Source of the DNA: Eubacteriales bacterium
Lineage (GTDB): Bacteria; Bacillota; Clostridia; Lachnospirales; Lachnospiraceae
Assembly (NCBI GenBank): GCA_030524455.1
Contig: JAUNGT010000017.1
Span: 18,144-60,483 of the forward strand
Direction: 5' to 3'
Length of the DNA stretch: 42,340 nt
In this document: positions 40,707 through 42,340 of the stretch, one piece after another
Numbering within the stretch: position 1 is the stretch's first letter
Layout: every line of letters starts with the position of its first letter
Translations under genes and position numbers: made by a program
The notes under the pieces: generated by a model
The model's database searches: none
Told to the model about the DNA's origin: nothing
Seen by the model: only the letters and a program-made list of their open reading frames with translations

Positions 40707-40961
40707 GGAAGCAGATGATCCGCAGCCGTTCGTAATCTCCGGGAAAACCGGGGTTCCGTAAGGAGTGACGGCTCCGGACATCTGAAAGATCGGTGCGAAT
40801 GTAAGCGAACAAAAAAGGAGCGCTGCATTCGCACCGGAAAAGAGCTTGGCATATTGCTGAGAATGGTGTGCGAGAAGAGAAAGACAAAGTTTTTCGAAGG
40901 ATGATTTGTGCACATTGCATGGATATAGAAAAAATTCAGACAAAAACTGTGGGGAAATGAC
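40707..40961 (+). other. CRISPR leader region with 11-bp hairpin
   Basis: No gene is seen. CGGTGCGAATG (40791-40801) pairs perfectly with CATTCGCACCG (40826-40836), and AGCG/CGCT extends the stem inside; the loop is A-rich. From there to the first repeat the sequence is purine-rich and A-rich, as expected for a leader. Its GTGCGAA...TTCGCAC form resembles hairpins found between cas2 and the array in other I-C loci as I recall them. The 40707-40790 stretch may hold a deletion scar; one frame reads YEEADDPQPFVISG then stops. Confidence 0.6.
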
Positions 40962-41127
40962 GTGTCAGCTCCTGCGGGAGCTGCGAGTTGAAATATCAGG
41001 CCGTAGGAGCTGGGATGGCTCCTTGGCTTGTGTCAGCTCCTGCGGGAGTTGCGAGTTGAAATCTGGTGGTCTAACCTCATGACCTCCACAGGGCCAGTGT
41101 TAGCTCCTGCGGGAGGCAGGTTGAAAT
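40962..41127 (+). CRISPR. Short type I-C CRISPR array: 3 repeats, 2 spacers
   Basis: Repeat 1 (40962-40994) and repeat 2 (41030-41062) are 33 bases, starting GTGTCAGCTCCTGCGGGAG and ending GAGTTGAAAT; they differ at one base in the stem (GAGCT to GAGTT). Repeat 3 (41097-41127) is 31 bases and degenerate (GTGTTAGCTCC, GGAGGCAGG, TTGAAAT), marking the old, distal end. The stem AGCTCC/GGAGCT and the TTGAAAT tail are typical of I-C. Spacer 1 is 35 bases (40995-41029), spacer 2 is 34 bases (41063-41096). The strand is set by the tail and by degeneration at the far end. Confidence 0.92.
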
Positions 41128-41478
41128 ACGGGGGATATGTATCACGGGCTGACACCTAAATTCTATAATATTTTACACAGAATTATCGCACTGCCGTATG
41201 ACGGCTTTTCATGAAGACTATGTGTTGATCTTGTTATGCCATTACAGTAGTTTCAGAAATTTCAGTCAGTCGGGACACTTGATTAAGATCATAAAATAAT
41301 AAAAATGTAACGGGTTGACATTTTCTGTTCAAGGCAGTCTCAAACACTTGATGTTTGAGGCGTGAGAACGCAATTTGGGCGTGAGTGGGCTTCTTTTGCG
41401 AAGCAAAATTTTGAATTGAGCCCGCGCCATCCGACAAGTTTATCGACAAGTTTATCAAATAAAAAGATCAAATAAATA
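41128..41478. other. Intergenic region after the array with hairpins, no gene
   Basis: AT-rich DNA of about 350 bases. Visible structures: CTCAAACA/TGTTTGAG (41339-41359); TTTTGC-GAA-GCAAAA (41394-41408) inside a larger bulged stem GGCG...GGGCT/AGCCC...CGCC (about 41378-41428). These may stop transcripts coming from the array or from the other side. No reading frame here has a ribosome site or a recognisable product. Confidence 0.5.
41433..41456. repeat. Perfect tandem repeat of 12 bp
   Basis: GACAAGTTTATC occurs twice in direct succession (41433-41444 and 41445-41456), followed by AAATAAAAAGATCAAATAAA, upstream of the Rpn gene promoter. Two adjacent identical half-sites could bind a regulator; this is not proven. 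Confidence 0.6.
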
Positions 41479-41506
41479 TTGAAAAAATCTGTTTATCTGC
41501 TATACT
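41479..41506 (+). promoter_or_regulatory. Sigma-A type promoter for the Rpn-family gene
   Basis: -35 TTGAAA (41479-41484), 16-bp spacer, -10 TATACT (41501-41506), about 150 bases before the start codon. Confidence 0.65.
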
Positions 41507-41553
41507 GAATCTATCAGAAAATCAAGAATCAAAAATCCGAGTTATTCCAGGTC

Positions 41554-41599
41554 ATTTTCAAACAAGAGTGTTCCGCTTGAATGCGGTCGGTTTGAAAAT
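41554..41599 (+). other. Hairpin in the leader of the Rpn-family gene
   Basis: ATTTTCAAAC (41554-41563) pairs perfectly with GTTTGAAAAT (41590-41599); inside lies CCGC-TTGAAT-GCGG. It stands between promoter and start codon, about 60 bases before the ATG. Confidence 0.6.
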
Positions 41600-41659
41600 C
41601 ATCACGGGCAGACTTCGCCTTTTCTTTTCAGGTGTGACAAATTTGCAGGAGGACAATGC

Positions 41660-42340
41660 ATGGGGAGGAAAAATGACGCTATTGTAGACTTTTTAGGACG
41701 CGATGAAGTACTGGCAGATTTATATAACGGCTGCCTGTACAACGGGGAGCAGGTGATTTTGCCGGAGCTTTTGGGCGACGTTCAGCGGACATATCACGAA
41801 AGCCTGAAAAACCGCTATTTGAAAAAAAGTCGCCGCCGCAGGGAACGGGATGTGCTGAAGCTTTTTCAGGATAAGGAGCATTTGATTTTGCTGGCAGTGG
41901 AGGCGCAGAACAATCCGCATCTTTGTATGCCGTTGAAATGCCTGGAGTACGACGTAGACGAGTACGTCAGGCAGCTGCGCCATCTAAGCCGACGATACCG
42001 TGAGAACGGTGAACTGACAGAACCGACGGAAAAGCTGTCCGGAATTCGGCGCACCGACCGTTTAAATCCGGTGGTGACAATCGTACTGTATCATGGCGAG
42101 GATGACTGGACAGCACCCACACACCTGCAGGAGATGCTGGATATGAGCGATATGAGGCCGGAAATGAAGAACTTTTGTGCAGATTACAATATTCATCTGT
42201 TCAAACTGTCCGACCTGAATGAAAAGAATTTCCACACCGGCTTGCGGGAACTGATCGGCATTATGAAGCGACGCAATGACAAAGGGGCGATTTTGTCTTA
42301 TTATGAGGAAAATCGAGAGCGCTTCAGACAGATGGATGAT
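41660..42340 (+). CDS. Rpn/YhgA-family PD-(D/E)XK nuclease, 5' part only
   Basis: The frame is open for 227 codons to the window edge, so the gene is cut by the window, not known to be broken. It matches the Rpn family of recombination-promoting nuclease/putative transposase proteins, common in Lachnospiraceae in several copies: RNDAIVDFLGRDEVLADL-like start (with KN for RN), NGEQVILPELL, Asp64 in RERDVLK, then Glu81-Ala-Gln83 in LLAVEAQ as the probable PD-(D/E)XK core, SGIRRTDRLNPVVTIVLYHG and HLQEMLDMSD. The ATG at 41660 has AGGAGGA about six bases upstream; an ATG at 41656 gives only six codons. DNA cutting is known for E. coli RpnA; a role here is not shown. Confidence 0.85.
   Translation, partial: MGRKNDAIVDFLGRDEVLADLYNGCLYNGEQVILPELLGDVQRTYHESLKNRYLKKSRRRRERDVLKLFQDKEHLILLAVEAQNNPHLCMPLKCLEYDVDEYVRQLRHLSRRYRENGELTEPTEKLSGIRRTDRLNPVVTIVLYHGEDDWTAPTHLQEMLDMSDMRPEMKNFCADYNIHLFKLSDLNEKNFHTGLRELIGIMKRRNDKGAILSYYEENRERFRQMDD

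Noticed and set aside
41234..41458. A 74-codon minus-strand frame downstream of the array
   Set aside because: It crosses several hairpins and the tandem repeat, has no ribosome site I can see, and matches no family.

Overview
The window looks like the chromosome of a fairly GC-rich Clostridia, most likely a gut Lachnospiraceae; the genus is not assigned. Evidence: strong GGAGG ribosome sites, sigma-A type promoters with 16-18 bp spacers, a YesM/YesN-type two-component pair, a long-form HPF, an FMN riboswitch in front of RibU, many cytoplasmic glycosidases, an Rpn/PD-(D/E)XK family gene and a type I-C CRISPR locus. Nearly all genes lie on the + strand; the one clear minus-strand gene is an SDR oxidoreductase.

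Layout. 1-591: terminator of an off-window gene, then a gene-free stretch holding a large imperfect inverted repeat. 592-11338: one tightly packed operon of sensor kinase, AraC-type response regulator, cytoplasmic S1 sulfatase, GH3, GH20 beta-hexosaminidase and GH2 beta-mannosidase-like enzyme. It reads as a sensor-controlled pathway for sulfated, hexosamine-containing host glycans that are taken up and cut inside the cell. 11463-13792: an ABC half-transporter and a small membrane protein. 13980-15866: divergent SDR and thioredoxin reductase genes with overlapping back-to-back promoters. 16193-18777: secreted SH3-NlpC/P60 hydrolase, a cluster of DnaA boxes, and hpf. 19180-22875: MBOAT O-acyltransferase, SGNH-like partner and M23 peptidase (envelope polymer modification). 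22989-29596: tex, translationally coupled to a GH51 arabinofuranosidase and a double-propeller GH43. 29635-30719: FMN riboswitch and ribU. 30828-34319: a MacAB/YknXYZ-like export system. 34554-41127: a type I-C CRISPR interference module (cas3, cas5c, cas8c with an internal cas11c start, cas7c) followed directly by a leader-like hairpin and a three-repeat array, with no cas4, cas1 or cas2. 41479-42340: structured leader and the 5' part of an Rpn-family nuclease gene that runs off the end.

Signals not explained by the genes: (i) a family of cloverleaf-like palindromic elements with a shared terminus (complete at 13821-13973 and 15811-16015, reduced at 18054-18109, terminal relic at 29600-29618), all at gene 3' ends, one of which appears to have rewritten the C-terminus of thioredoxin reductase; (ii) a different ~510 bp inverted repeat at 60-570 whose arm hairpins show a compensatory base change; (iii) five DnaA-box-like sites in 71 bp, away from any dnaA gene; (iv) an adaptation-less I-C locus whose first spacer is itself a hairpin complementary to the repeat stem. 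I see no tRNA, rRNA or insertion-sequence transposase in the window.
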